A stretch of DNA of 5,111 nt from Acidobacteriota bacterium (GTDB taxonomy: Bacteria; Acidobacteriota; Terriglobia; Acidiferrales; UBA7541). The stretch spans positions 1 to 5,111 of the forward strand of contig QHZC01000593.1 of NCBI GenBank assembly GCA_003224515.1. The letters are read 5' to 3'. Below are positions 1 to 4,552 of the stretch, one piece after another. The notes below the pieces were generated by a model. The model had not been told where the DNA came from. It was given only the letters and a program-made list of their open reading frames with translations, and ran no database searches. Positions within the stretch are counted from its first letter, which is position 1; each line of letters begins with the position of its first letter. The translations under genes were made by a program, and so were the position numbers.

Positions 1-104
1 CATAAGGAATAATGCTGTTGCAAGTTTTGCATATAGCGCACGATCTGCGCGGCTGTTTCCGGCGCAACCGCCCGCAAACCGCCTACAAATCCCTGTGCGC
101 TCAT
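1..104 (-). CDS. N-terminal part of an unrecognised protein, cut by the window edge
   Basis: An ATG at 104-102 opens a reading frame that runs off the left edge after 34 complete codons. The peptide starts MSAQGFVGGLRAVAPET and goes on with an amphipathic stretch around IVRYMQNLQQ, so it reads like ordinary soluble protein. I do not recognise the family. No Shine-Dalgarno sequence is visible in the 20 bases before the ATG. The start codon and upstream region lie inside the dispersed repeat that recurs at 1772-1919 and 3755-4000. In copy 2 the matching ATG frame ends after about 32 codons, and in copies 3 and 4 it ends after three. This may therefore be a real gene carrying a repeat over its 5' end, or just an open frame in a repeat. 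The missing downstream sequence would decide. Confidence 0.35.
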   Translation of the reverse strand, partial: MSAQGFVGGLRAVAPETAAQIVRYMQNLQQHYSL

Positions 105-151
105 GCGAGATTCATACTAACACAGATGCGTGCATGCAAGAAGTGAAGCAG
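18..151 (+). repeat. Dispersed repeat, copy 1
   Basis: Two blocks match copy 2 (1772-1919). The left block begins TTGCAAG and continues through GCATAYAGCGCAC (18-41 here, 1772-1795 there). The right block (101-151) carries the family core TCATGCGAGATTC, then CTAACACAGATG and GAAGCAG. The blocks are 65 bases apart here and 83 in copy 2, so the middle differs by about 18 bases and is poorly conserved. The right block also matches copies 3 and 4 at 3785-3830 and 3937-3982. Mobility is not shown, because no terminal inverted repeats or target duplications are visible. Confidence 0.6.
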
Positions 152-466
152 GGTTCGATGGAGCTCCGATGGAGCTCAACGAAATCCTCGACGAAATGCA
201 GCCGATTCGTAAAACTTAGCAGCGCACTCTGAAGAAAAGACATAGTTGAGAATTCTGACAGCTTATCTATCCGTTGCACCCTGCCGGGGCCGAGGCGATT
301 GCTGCCGAACACGAAACGCAAGAACAACGCAATTGACGGCATATCAACAAGCGCGAAATCTGCCGACTGGGAATCGACGTTGCCGAGCTACGGAAGCGTT
401 ATCTCTCTCCTTTGGATAAAAGAACGACCGACTGCAAATTCCTGACTACAAGAAGAGCTCGCCTTC
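105..466. other. Stretch without a supportable gene
   Basis: Apart from the right block of repeat copy 1, I see no convincing gene. There is an 11-bp tandem duplication (156-177). A short plus-strand frame ends in a peptide starting MELNEILDEMQPIRKT (169-219), which reads like a protein tail but has no body. Another short plus-strand frame around 345-420 includes LGIDVAELRKRYLSP and could be a fragment. Minus-strand frames here have no recognisable content. A weak hairpin, AAGAAG/CTTCTT at 450-468, overlaps the stop codon of the next gene but has no T tract. The stretch looks like decayed sequence. Confidence 0.4.
156..177. repeat. 11-bp tandem duplication
   Basis: The sequence CGATGGAGCTC occurs at 156-166 and again, directly adjacent and without mismatch, at 167-177. 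It lies just outside the right edge of repeat copy 1. It may be a slippage product or a small duplication left by a recombination event. Confidence 0.8.
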
Positions 467-724
467 TTAGTATGCTGCCCGGGATTCCTTCCACTTCAAT
501 GGCGGCAGTTCCAGGTTCGCGACCTGTCTTAGGTAGGCCGCGGCGTACGTCGCGGCTTTTAGTTTGCCCTGTTCGATATTCTCGACGGATTCGGAAGGCG
601 CAATCCATTTTTTGGCATTGACGTTGTAGACGGATGCCTGCACTCCCTGCGCGTTCTGCTCTGAGAAGAGGCGCAGGTGTTCGGACCCGACTTTTACTTC
701 GGCACAGATACCTTGATCCAACAT
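467..724 (-). CDS. Hypothetical small protein, 85 residues
   Basis: The frame runs from ATG 724-722 to TAA 469-467 and codes for 85 residues. A GGAG at 736-733, eight bases before the ATG, supports this start. The protein is soluble, with no signal peptide or membrane segment. The first half (residues 5-45) alternates polar and hydrophobic residues, as in a small beta sheet, and includes LRLFSEQN (17-24) and KKWIAPSESVENIEQGK (38-54). The second half is an alanine-rich helix (55-68, around KAATYAAAYLRQ), followed by LPPLKWKE (73-80). I have the impression of similar short orphan proteins with an EQGK-helix-LKW ending in soil bacteria, but I cannot name a family or function. A tiny ORF lies 24 bases upstream on the same strand. 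Overlapping frames look like shadows of this one. Confidence 0.65.
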   Translation of the reverse strand: MLDQGICAEVKVGSEHLRLFSEQNAQGVQASVYNVNAKKWIAPSESVENIEQGKLKAATYAAAYLRQVANLELPPLKWKESRAAY

Positions 725-748
725 TTGAGGAACTCCGGGCTCGTTAAG

Positions 749-820
749 TTAACTGGTTGTTGCGATAGTGGCAGGCAGTGCTGTGACCTGTCCAGTTTGT
801 TTTTCTTTTTCCGTGCTCAT
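749..820 (-). CDS. Possible 23-residue small ORF
   Basis: ATG 820-818 to TAA 751-749 encodes a peptide beginning MSTEKEKQTGQVTALPATI, with a lysine/glutamate-rich start and a threonine/alanine-rich end. It ends 24 bases before the start of the hypothetical gene at 724, so it could be an upstream leader ORF or the remnant of a longer first exon-like segment of that gene. No Shine-Dalgarno sequence is visible. The start codon sits in TTGTGCATCATG, the same 12 bases that surround the start of the vapB-like gene. Composition alone cannot prove translation. Confidence 0.25.
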   Translation of the reverse strand: MSTEKEKQTGQVTALPATIATTS

Positions 821-953
821 GATGCACAACTAACGCAAGGGCGAGAATGGGACCGAGGGCGGAGGAGCCAGGAGAAAACTAGGCCACCGATGTACGTTAA
901 CTCAGTGACATGGAATCTCCCTCGGCGACAGACCTCCCGAGCCTGATTTATCA

Positions 954-1424
954 TCAACGTGCGCAGAGCAATGAGTTCTTGCTCGGGGCATCAACCAAAA
1001 CGAGTTTTTGACCAAACGGGGTTAAGCAAAAACTTCTTTGTTCCTGCGCTTCTTCTATTTTGCTGGCCGAGACTGGAATGGCCGACCGCACGAGAAAAGC
1101 CGATCGCGTTAGGCCAGCAGACCGCGCCAAACGGGCAATCTTCTCAATCTGGCTCTGCGGAGCAGTTATGTTGACGCGGATTGTCCGTTCTGAATGGGCG
1201 GGAACAAGAAACGCCACGGCATCCTTAAAGGCAGGATCACCCGCCACGTCATCAACCGTTGCTGGATTGGGAATCTTTTCGCCATCCTTAATCATACCAG
1301 CGATATGAAAGCTCAAGGCTTCTGCCGCTCTGCGCCGCGCTTCTTCCAAAGTTCTACCAGCCGTAATGCACCCAGGAAAATCTGGGAAGCTCACGCCAAA
1401 ATCAGATTTACGATCCTCATGCAA
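954..1424 (-). CDS. hicB: HicB-family antitoxin with a damaged 5' end
   Basis: HicB proteins neutralise the HicA mRNA interferase and repress their own operon. Residues 2-75 match the partially degraded RNase H-like fold of HicB, with the hallmark DFGVSFPDFPGC (8-19), then TLEEARRRAAEAL (25-37) and GEKIPNP (48-54). Residues 81-115 form a ribbon-helix-helix segment: RVNITAP, then IEKIARLARSAGLTRSAFL. The remaining 40 residues do not look like the family and may be readthrough past a lost stop, since HicB of this type usually ends soon after that helix. The open frame can only start at TTG 1424. The usual opening strand is instead encoded one frame away, as ATG GAT TAT ATT at 1434-1423 (MDYI), followed by a single G before CAT GAG. 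One extra base, or two missing bases, near 1422 would explain this. Antitoxin activity is therefore doubtful. Confidence 0.8.
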   Translation of the reverse strand: MHEDRKSDFGVSFPDFPGCITAGRTLEEARRRAAEALSFHIAGMIKDGEKIPNPATVDDVAGDPAFKDAVAFLVPAHSERTIRVNITAPQSQIEKIARLARSAGLTRSAFLVRSAIPVSASKIEEAQEQRSFCLTPFGQKLVLVDAPSKNSLLCAR

Positions 1425-1437
1425 TATAATCCATCAA

Positions 1438-1575
1438 TTATCTCAATCTAATGCCCGCTTGCTTTTCAATGCTTCTCAGCGTGCCAACTGGTATATCGCG
1501 AACAGGATGTGGCACAGTGACCCGTCCCGTCTTCACCGGATGCTTGAACTGTTTGTGGCTCCCAACATTTAGAAG
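1438..1575 (-). pseudogene. hicA: hicA toxin fragment without its N-terminus
   Basis: HicA is a small double-stranded-RNA-binding-fold ribonuclease that cuts mRNA. It uses one catalytic histidine in a GSH motif. The frame ending at TAA 1440-1438 encodes 45 residues with the HicA signature: GSHKQFKHP, then GRVTVPHP, DIPVGTLRSIEKQAG and a short basic end. The catalytic GSH histidine is present. Upstream there is an in-frame TAA at 1578-1576, only four codons before GSH, and no possible start codon between them. The first 20 or so residues of the family (helix 1 and the DGW strand) are missing, and none of the three frames above restores them. The stop lies three bases before the displaced hicB ATG at 1434, the normal tight hicA-hicB order. 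The toxin is almost certainly inactive. Confidence 0.8.
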
Positions 1576-1617
1576 TTAGAAGAGCGCGACGAAGCGTGGA
1601 TACAGAAAAACCATCCC

Positions 1618-1629
1618 CGGCTAAAGCCG
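1618..1629. repeat. Short palindrome CGGCT-AA-AGCCG
   Basis: CGGCT (1618-1622) and AGCCG (1625-1629) form a perfect 5-bp dyad around AA. Short elements of this kind are, as far as I recall, scattered between genes in Acidobacteriota genomes. It lies in the 100-base gap between the hicA fragment and the tRNA fragment, where I see no gene. Confidence 0.35.
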
Positions 1630-1673
1630 TGCGATTCTGCTCTTCTATTCATCGAGGGAAGGACGAGCCCCCC

Positions 1674-1725
1674 GTGACAGTGGGCAGCAATAGGGCAGTG
1701 TTCTAACCAACTGAACTACGTCCCC
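1674..1725 (-). pseudogene. tRNA-Asp fragment with a scrambled anticodon arm
   Basis: Read on the minus strand from 1725, the sequence matches the first half of a bacterial tRNA-Asp. It has acceptor strand GGGGACG, TA, a D arm with stem GTTC/GAAC and loop AGTTGGTTA, then A and the anticodon-stem strand CTGCC (1698-1694). The typical anticodon loop CTGTCAC (anticodon GTC) should follow at once. Instead CTGCC recurs at 1687-1683 after a 6-base spacer, and CTGTCAC appears at 1680-1674. Downstream there is no T arm; only CGTCC at 1664-1660 recalls the 3' acceptor strand. The molecule cannot fold as a tRNA. tRNA genes are common integration targets, so this may be the leftover of an insertion or excision. 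The 5' half match is clear, while assignment of the later part is tentative. Confidence 0.55.
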
Positions 1726-1771
1726 AGCTGTGGAATCAACGACTTACCGTAAAACCTTGCAACTAAGACCT

Positions 1772-1919
1772 TTGCAAGATTCGCATACAGCGCACTGTTC
1801 GCCTGGCTTGCCTGCGATAGCAGTCCTTCCTGGAAGAACTGCCCATGAACTGCCAGTAAAAACGAGTGTGCTTCATGCGAGATTCGTAGTAACACAGATG
1901 GGTGCAAGAGGCGAAGCAG
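1772..1919 (+). repeat. Dispersed repeat, copy 2
   Basis: This copy carries all known blocks of the family. TTGCAAG through GCATACAGCGCAC (1772-1795) is shared with copy 1. GCTTGCCTGCGATAG and CAGTCCTTCCT (1806-1831) are shared with the DNA between copies 3 and 4. The core TCATGCGAGATTCGTA, AACACAGATG and GGCGAAGCAG (1873-1919) is shared with all copies. TGCTTC (1868-1873) and GAAGCA (1913-1918) are complementary and could close a stem around the core. On the minus strand it is open in two frames, one of which includes LLSQASQANSALYANLA. The next copies keep SQAS at the same place, so the family may derive from a coding sequence. It lies about 45 bases from the tRNA-Asp fragment. Confidence 0.65.
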
Positions 1920-1934
1920 AGTACTCGATCAACC

Positions 1935-1973
1935 GAGTCAGACACCACCCGCTGCGCGTGGGTTGTCTGACTT
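1935..1973. other. Strong hairpin between repeat copy 2 and the HEAT gene
   Basis: GTCAGACA (1937-1944) pairs perfectly with TGTCTGAC (1964-1971). Four more pairs form inside it (CCAC with GTGG), with a 2-base bulge and a GC-rich loop. It lies about 47 bases after the stop codon of the minus-strand HEAT-repeat gene, a fitting place for a transcript-end hairpin. No T run follows on either strand, so it is not a classical intrinsic terminator. It could equally be a repeat boundary. Confidence 0.45.
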
Positions 1974-2019
1974 CACGACAATTGGATTGTCTTGTGGAGG
2001 TTCCTGCGTCACGTGTCAG

Positions 2020-2649
2020 CTAACGGTCTTGGCCGTCCTTTGTCCCGCTGGATGAACATGTTTCGCGCGCATCCGTTCCGCGCTCGTCCGCAACCGCGCC
2101 CTTTTCTTTCTCCGCGATGCACGTTAAATGAAGGACCGTGGCGGCGGCAGAGAATCGAACAACGTCCTTTTTGTCCGACATCTCCTGCGCCGCACTCTCC
2201 AGAAGAGCCGGATCGCCGCGCTTGGCAATGGCCTCGAGCGCAGCAGCTCGGACAACCCAGTCCTTGTCGGAAACAGCTTTGGCTAGAGCGCGGCCGGTGC
2301 GCGGGTCGGGGTCATCCGCCAGCTCCCTCGCTGCAGCCGCGCGCGCTGGTGAAGGGTTTCTTCTCTTCCAGGCACGAACCGCCTCCATTCCATATCCAGG
2401 GTAAGGGACAAAGCCGATGCTTTGGTCAAATGCAAATTTAATGGCCCTCTCCGGGGTTTTCAGGTCGTTCATTTGCTCGAAGATCAGATTCTTTCCTCCC
2501 TTGCGCTCGCCCACGAGCACATCGTAATAAAGGTCGTAGCCAGAGTTTTCCTTGAGCTGTATCAAGGAATGCGCGACGGCCAGGCAAACTGAAATGTCTT
2601 TGTCGGACAAGGCGTCTCGGAGTAATGGGATCGATTTAGTGGAACTCAT
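2020..2649 (-). pseudogene. HEAT-repeat protein, 5'-truncated at a junction
   Basis: The frame encodes 209 residues built of helical HEAT-type repeats, which serve as protein-binding scaffolds. Repeats are visible at 5-33 (SIPLLRDALSDKD, then LAVAHSLIQLK), at 101-115 and 120-141 (ALAKAVSDKDWVVRAAALEA), and at 147-174 (LLESAAQEMSDKKDVVRFSA). The SDKD motif recurs at 15 and 127, with SDKK at 158. The first residues already lie inside a repeat, and no signal peptide or N-terminal domain precedes them. Only one base separates the ATG (2649) from an outer-membrane-protein tail on the other strand, so the gene seems to have lost its start. A weak AGGA is found near 2660. After residue 176 the tail becomes polar and unlike the repeats, which suggests that the end is altered too. 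I list it as a fragment, but translation from 2649 is possible. Confidence 0.65.
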
Positions 2650-2650
2650 C

Positions 2651-2842
2651 GCGCCGATTCCTGCAAATCAAGTGCTCGGAACCATTGTCCGCGACGGCAT
2701 CGGTGGCAGCGCTGGATTCGGTTTCAGCGTGCCTATCAAGCAAACTGGAGCGAAGTTTTTCACCGAAGCGCGGTTCCACTATGCCGACGGTGGCAGAATT
2801 CCTACGAGGATGATCCCTGTGACGATTGGCGTGCGATTCTGA
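2651..2842 (+). pseudogene. C-terminal tail of an outer-membrane beta-barrel protein
   Basis: The last 63 codons before TGA 2840-2842 read as the end of an outer-membrane beta barrel. Glycine-rich GGSAGFGFSVPI is followed by KFFTEARFHYA and the closing strand MIPVTIGVRF, which ends in phenylalanine as barrel proteins do for recognition by the BAM machinery. The alternating hydrophobic pattern and turns are typical of OmpA-like or opacity-type eight-stranded barrels, whose full length is usually about 180-220 residues. Here only the last two or three strands remain. The frame is open back to an ATG at 2552, but those first 33 codons are antisense to the HEAT-repeat gene and look nothing like a signal peptide or barrel. 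The true homology begins at about 2651. The fragment has no promoter or export signal and is probably dead. Confidence 0.65.
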
Positions 2843-3225
2843 AATCGCTCACGGATTCACCATGTAGGCGAGGCCTCCACCCTTTGAGCGCCTATTTGTC
2901 GGAGACGTCCTTCAAGGACAGCAGACCTGCGCATTTGTATAACTGGCGGCAGTTTTCCCAACCGCCGGAATGCGTCAGCGAGAACGCCACTTCTACATGC
3001 GGCGCGTTGCACAGCTAATTGGAGAACCCTTCGGGCGCAATCACCAACTCTATGGCAGCTAAAAGGCGCAAGCGCTCGGATAAACCCGCCTGTGAGCCGT
3101 ATATTATTGAACTGAAACTACTTGGAATGAGCGTAAGGGTGAAGAAACTTTTTTGTGGGTAAGTGCATCAATCTTCGCCGAGGGGTCAAGAAAGTGACCC
3201 AATTTAAGTTCAATCAGTCCGACGA
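2843..3225. other. Intergenic stretch with little content
   Basis: No gene can be supported over these 380 bases. A 31-codon plus-strand frame (ATG 2970-2972, TAA 3060-3062) includes FYMRRVAQLIGEPFGRN and might be a remnant, but it lacks a ribosome binding site. Small dyads are GTCCTTCAAGGAC (2907-2919), GGCGG with CCGCC (2946-2966) and GGGTCA with TGACCC (3183-3200). The right end should hold the promoter of the secreted-protein gene, but I find no clear -35/-10 pair with good spacing. Confidence 0.4.
3183..3200 (+). promoter_or_regulatory. Hairpin or dyad in the leader of the secreted-protein gene
   Basis: GGGTCA (3183-3188) and TGACCC (3195-3200) form a perfect 6-bp inverted repeat around AGAAAG, 41 bases before the start codon at 3242. 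It could be a leader hairpin or a repressor-binding dyad. AATTTAAG follows, which is not a T tract, so a terminator is unlikely. The role is unknown. Confidence 0.35.
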
Positions 3226-3233
3226 GAGGAGGT
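3226..3233 (+). promoter_or_regulatory. Strong ribosome binding site GAGGAGGT
   Basis: GAGGAGGT matches the anti-Shine-Dalgarno sequence over eight bases and lies eight bases before ATG 3242. It fixes the start of the secreted-protein gene and is the best ribosome binding site in the window. Confidence 0.85.
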
Positions 3234-3241
3234 AGAAACCG

Positions 3242-3733
3242 ATGATTCGTAAACTGTTTGCTAGTTTGTTGCTCGCCACCTTGGTCTGCATTCCAGCTTC
3301 CGCGATGGAGACCAAGTGCGTGGTCACCGGTCCTGCTGGCTCTTATCTAACTGATATTGCTCGCGTAGCGGCAGGAGCCCAGAACCAGGCCGAAGAGATG
3401 GAAGCCTATCTTCGGAACAGTTCTGTGGACTGGAGAACGCTCGCCGATCAAACGGCTTATCTCGCGGATCAGGTCCGCACTCTGCGGAGCCTGGTTTCTC
3501 GATTCGAACAGATGGAGCCGGCGTTGACTCCAGCCCAGAGCGAGCAATTCGAGCGCCTGAAGGCGGGGCTAGACACACTGACGGTGTTCCTTAACAACAC
3601 CAACCAGCTCATCGCGGAGAGTCAACTGTTCCCGGACCGCAATGCGCTGGCGGCCAACGCGAAGGCCATGATTGTCCGCAGTCAGGTTGTGCGTGACGCT
3701 GCGCGGAAACTGCGGATGACCGAGTCGTCTTAA
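3242..3733 (+). CDS. Secreted small helical protein of unknown function
   Basis: The gene codes for 163 residues with a classical Sec signal peptide: basic start MIRK, hydrophobic core FASLLLATLVCI (6-17) and cleavage site ASA after residue 21. Cys16 is preceded by valine, so it is not a lipobox. The mature part (22-163) is almost entirely helical and polar. Long amphipathic segments at about 47-60, 65-92, 98-127 and 134-160 have heptad-like leucine and alanine spacing, as in a small helical bundle. Cys26, in TKCVV, is the only cysteine in the mature chain. I do not recognise a named family; similar short periplasmic helical proteins of unknown function are common in Acidobacteriota. The start is certain from the strong GAGGAGGT. 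The gene stands alone, with fragments upstream and repeats downstream, and appears intact. A periplasmic location is inferred from the signal peptide. Confidence 0.8.
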   Translation: MIRKLFASLLLATLVCIPASAMETKCVVTGPAGSYLTDIARVAAGAQNQAEEMEAYLRNSSVDWRTLADQTAYLADQVRTLRSLVSRFEQMEPALTPAQSEQFERLKAGLDTLTVFLNNTNQLIAESQLFPDRNALAANAKAMIVRSQVVRDAARKLRMTESS

Positions 3734-3754
3734 CTCACTTGAGCGAGTGCACCT

Positions 3755-3848
3755 CTAGACGTCCGCACGCAAAAGTCACCGCGTCATGTGAGATTCGTAC
3801 TACCAGAGATAGCTGCAGAGGTGAAGCACCATGCGACGCGCTGACCGA
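3755..3848 (+). repeat. 94-bp perfect direct repeat, first unit (dispersed repeat copy 3)
   Basis: This unit is identical, base for base, to 3907-4000. It begins CTAGACGTCCG and ends GCGCTGACCGA. Its core TCATGTGAGATTCGTACTA, AGATAG and GGTGAAGCA (3784-3828) matches the cores of copies 1 and 2 with scattered differences. CGCGTC near 3780 and GACGCG near 3836 are complementary and could close a stem around the core. It starts 22 bases after the secreted-protein stop codon. Confidence 0.9.
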
Positions 3849-3906
3849 AACCAAGTGCACAGATTTGCTTGCCTGAGATAGACAGTCTTCCTCACAAAAT
3901 CGACTG
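3849..3906 (+). repeat. 58-bp segment between the direct repeats, also part of the dispersed family
   Basis: The segment contains GCTTGCCTGAGATAG and CAGTCTTCCT (about 3867-3890), which match GCTTGCCTGCGATAG and CAGTCCTTCCT in copy 2 in the same order and at the same place relative to the core. So it is the left block of copy 4, not an unrelated spacer. The full element here spans roughly 3859-4000. Confidence 0.6.
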
Positions 3907-4000
3907 CTAGACGTCCGCACGCAAAAGTCACCGCGTCATGTGAGATTCGTACTACCAGAGATAGCTGCAGAGGTGAAGCACCATGCGACGCGCTGACCGA
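3907..4000 (+). repeat. 94-bp perfect direct repeat, second unit (dispersed repeat copy 4)
   Basis: This unit is identical to 3755-3848 with an offset of 152 bases, and the identity stops sharply on both sides. With the 58-bp segment before it, it forms one full repeat element, so copy 3 looks like a partial tandem duplication of copy 4. The absence of any mismatch suggests a recent event or gene conversion. Between its end and the stop codon of the PIN-domain gene (4001-4120) I see nothing recognisable. Confidence 0.9.
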
Positions 4001-4120
4001 CCGAAAGTCTTCCGCCGATACTTGCCCCGGGCCGACGGAACAGGGTGCTACTAGAACGAAGACACTCCAATCGATGGTCCGCCCACGTGGCTGGTCTGGA
4101 AACAGCCCAACTTGCCTTCT

Positions 4121-4549
4121 TTACACACCCAATGGATGACGCCAACGCAGTCCTTGGAACCGAGCGAAATCGCTATCCGTGGTGATCAATTCACAGCCGT
4201 GCTCGATGGCCAAGGCCGCTACATAAGCATCCGTGACCAAAGGGCCGCCCTCAAGGGCGTCACACATTTTCACAAACAGGTCCCAGTGTGTGCGACTCGG
4301 CATGACGAAGACGGCTCGTGGCCACTCGACGAGCCTGCGGCAAAAAGCCAACGCTGTTTCCATCGGCGTCGCCGGCTTAAAGATCTTGGGATTTGTCACG
4401 ATTCGCAGGAAGCCGGCGAGCACGATCTCCGCGACCGCGAACGGTTCCGGCGCCTCGACCAGGGCTCTAAGCCACGTCGCGTATCGATCGTGCTCGGGCG
4501 CGTCCTGCCGATGCGCGTAGATTAGGACATTGACGTCCGGCAGTTGCAT
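4121..4549 (-). CDS. vapC: VapC-type PIN-domain ribonuclease toxin
   Basis: VapC toxins are magnesium-dependent RNases that block translation by cutting tRNA or rRNA, and they are held inactive by the partner antitoxin. The 142 residues cover one complete PIN domain. The acidic active-site set is present: Asp5 in LPDVNVLIYA, Glu41 in VAEIVLAGFLRIV, Asp107 in LVTDAYVAALAIEHG, and Asp125/Asp127 in ITTDSDFARF. The NPKIF segment at 53-57 and the ending LRWRHPLGV are familiar from a VapC subgroup common in mycobacteria and soil bacteria. The ATG (4549-4547) lies three bases after the antitoxin stop. GGGAGG about 13 bases upstream, inside the antitoxin gene, can serve as ribosome binding site. Order and spacing indicate one operon with translation closely coupled to the antitoxin. 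The toxin seems intact; its RNA target cannot be read from sequence. Confidence 0.93.
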   Translation of the reverse strand: MQLPDVNVLIYAHRQDAPEHDRYATWLRALVEAPEPFAVAEIVLAGFLRIVTNPKIFKPATPMETALAFCRRLVEWPRAVFVMPSRTHWDLFVKMCDALEGGPLVTDAYVAALAIEHGCELITTDSDFARFQGLRWRHPLGV

Positions 4550-4552
4550 CGG

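Noticed and set aside
112..342. Minus-strand open frame of 76 codons
   Set aside because: No family resemblance and no ribosome binding site; its end runs into the repeat core and includes the 11-bp duplication. It looks like chance.
1730..2023. Plus-strand open frame of 97 codons across repeat copy 2
   Set aside because: It starts next to the tRNA fragment, crosses the repeat and the strong hairpin, and shows no protein-like pattern.
1992..2441. Long plus-strand open frame of 149 codons
   Set aside because: It is antisense to the HEAT-repeat gene, rich in arginine and proline as GC-rich shadows are, and has no recognisable domain or ribosome binding site.
2552..2650. N-terminal extension of the barrel fragment to the ATG at 2552
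   Set aside because: These codons are antisense to a well-supported HEAT repeat and lack a signal peptide, so they are not part of the barrel protein.
2970..3062. 30-residue plus-strand small ORF
   Set aside because: No ribosome binding site, no neighbour to couple with and no recognisable pattern; kept only as a note in the intergenic entry.
3183..3200. Intrinsic terminator for the barrel fragment
   Set aside because: The hairpin is 340 bases after the stop codon, has a 6-bp stem and is followed by AATTTAAG rather than a T run.
3755..4000. Two identical units with a 58-bp interval as a minimal CRISPR array
   Set aside because: The unit is 94 bp, far too long for a CRISPR repeat, there are only two copies, no cas gene is near, and the interval belongs to the same repeat family as copy 2.
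3936..4145. Minus-strand open frame of 69 codons downstream of the PIN-domain gene
   Set aside because: It overlaps the end of the toxin gene and runs through the repeat, with a composition typical of a shadow frame.
4112..4525. Plus-strand open frame of 137 codons opposite the PIN-domain gene
   Set aside because: The minus-strand frame has a full PIN domain with all acidic residues; the opposite frame has no family features.
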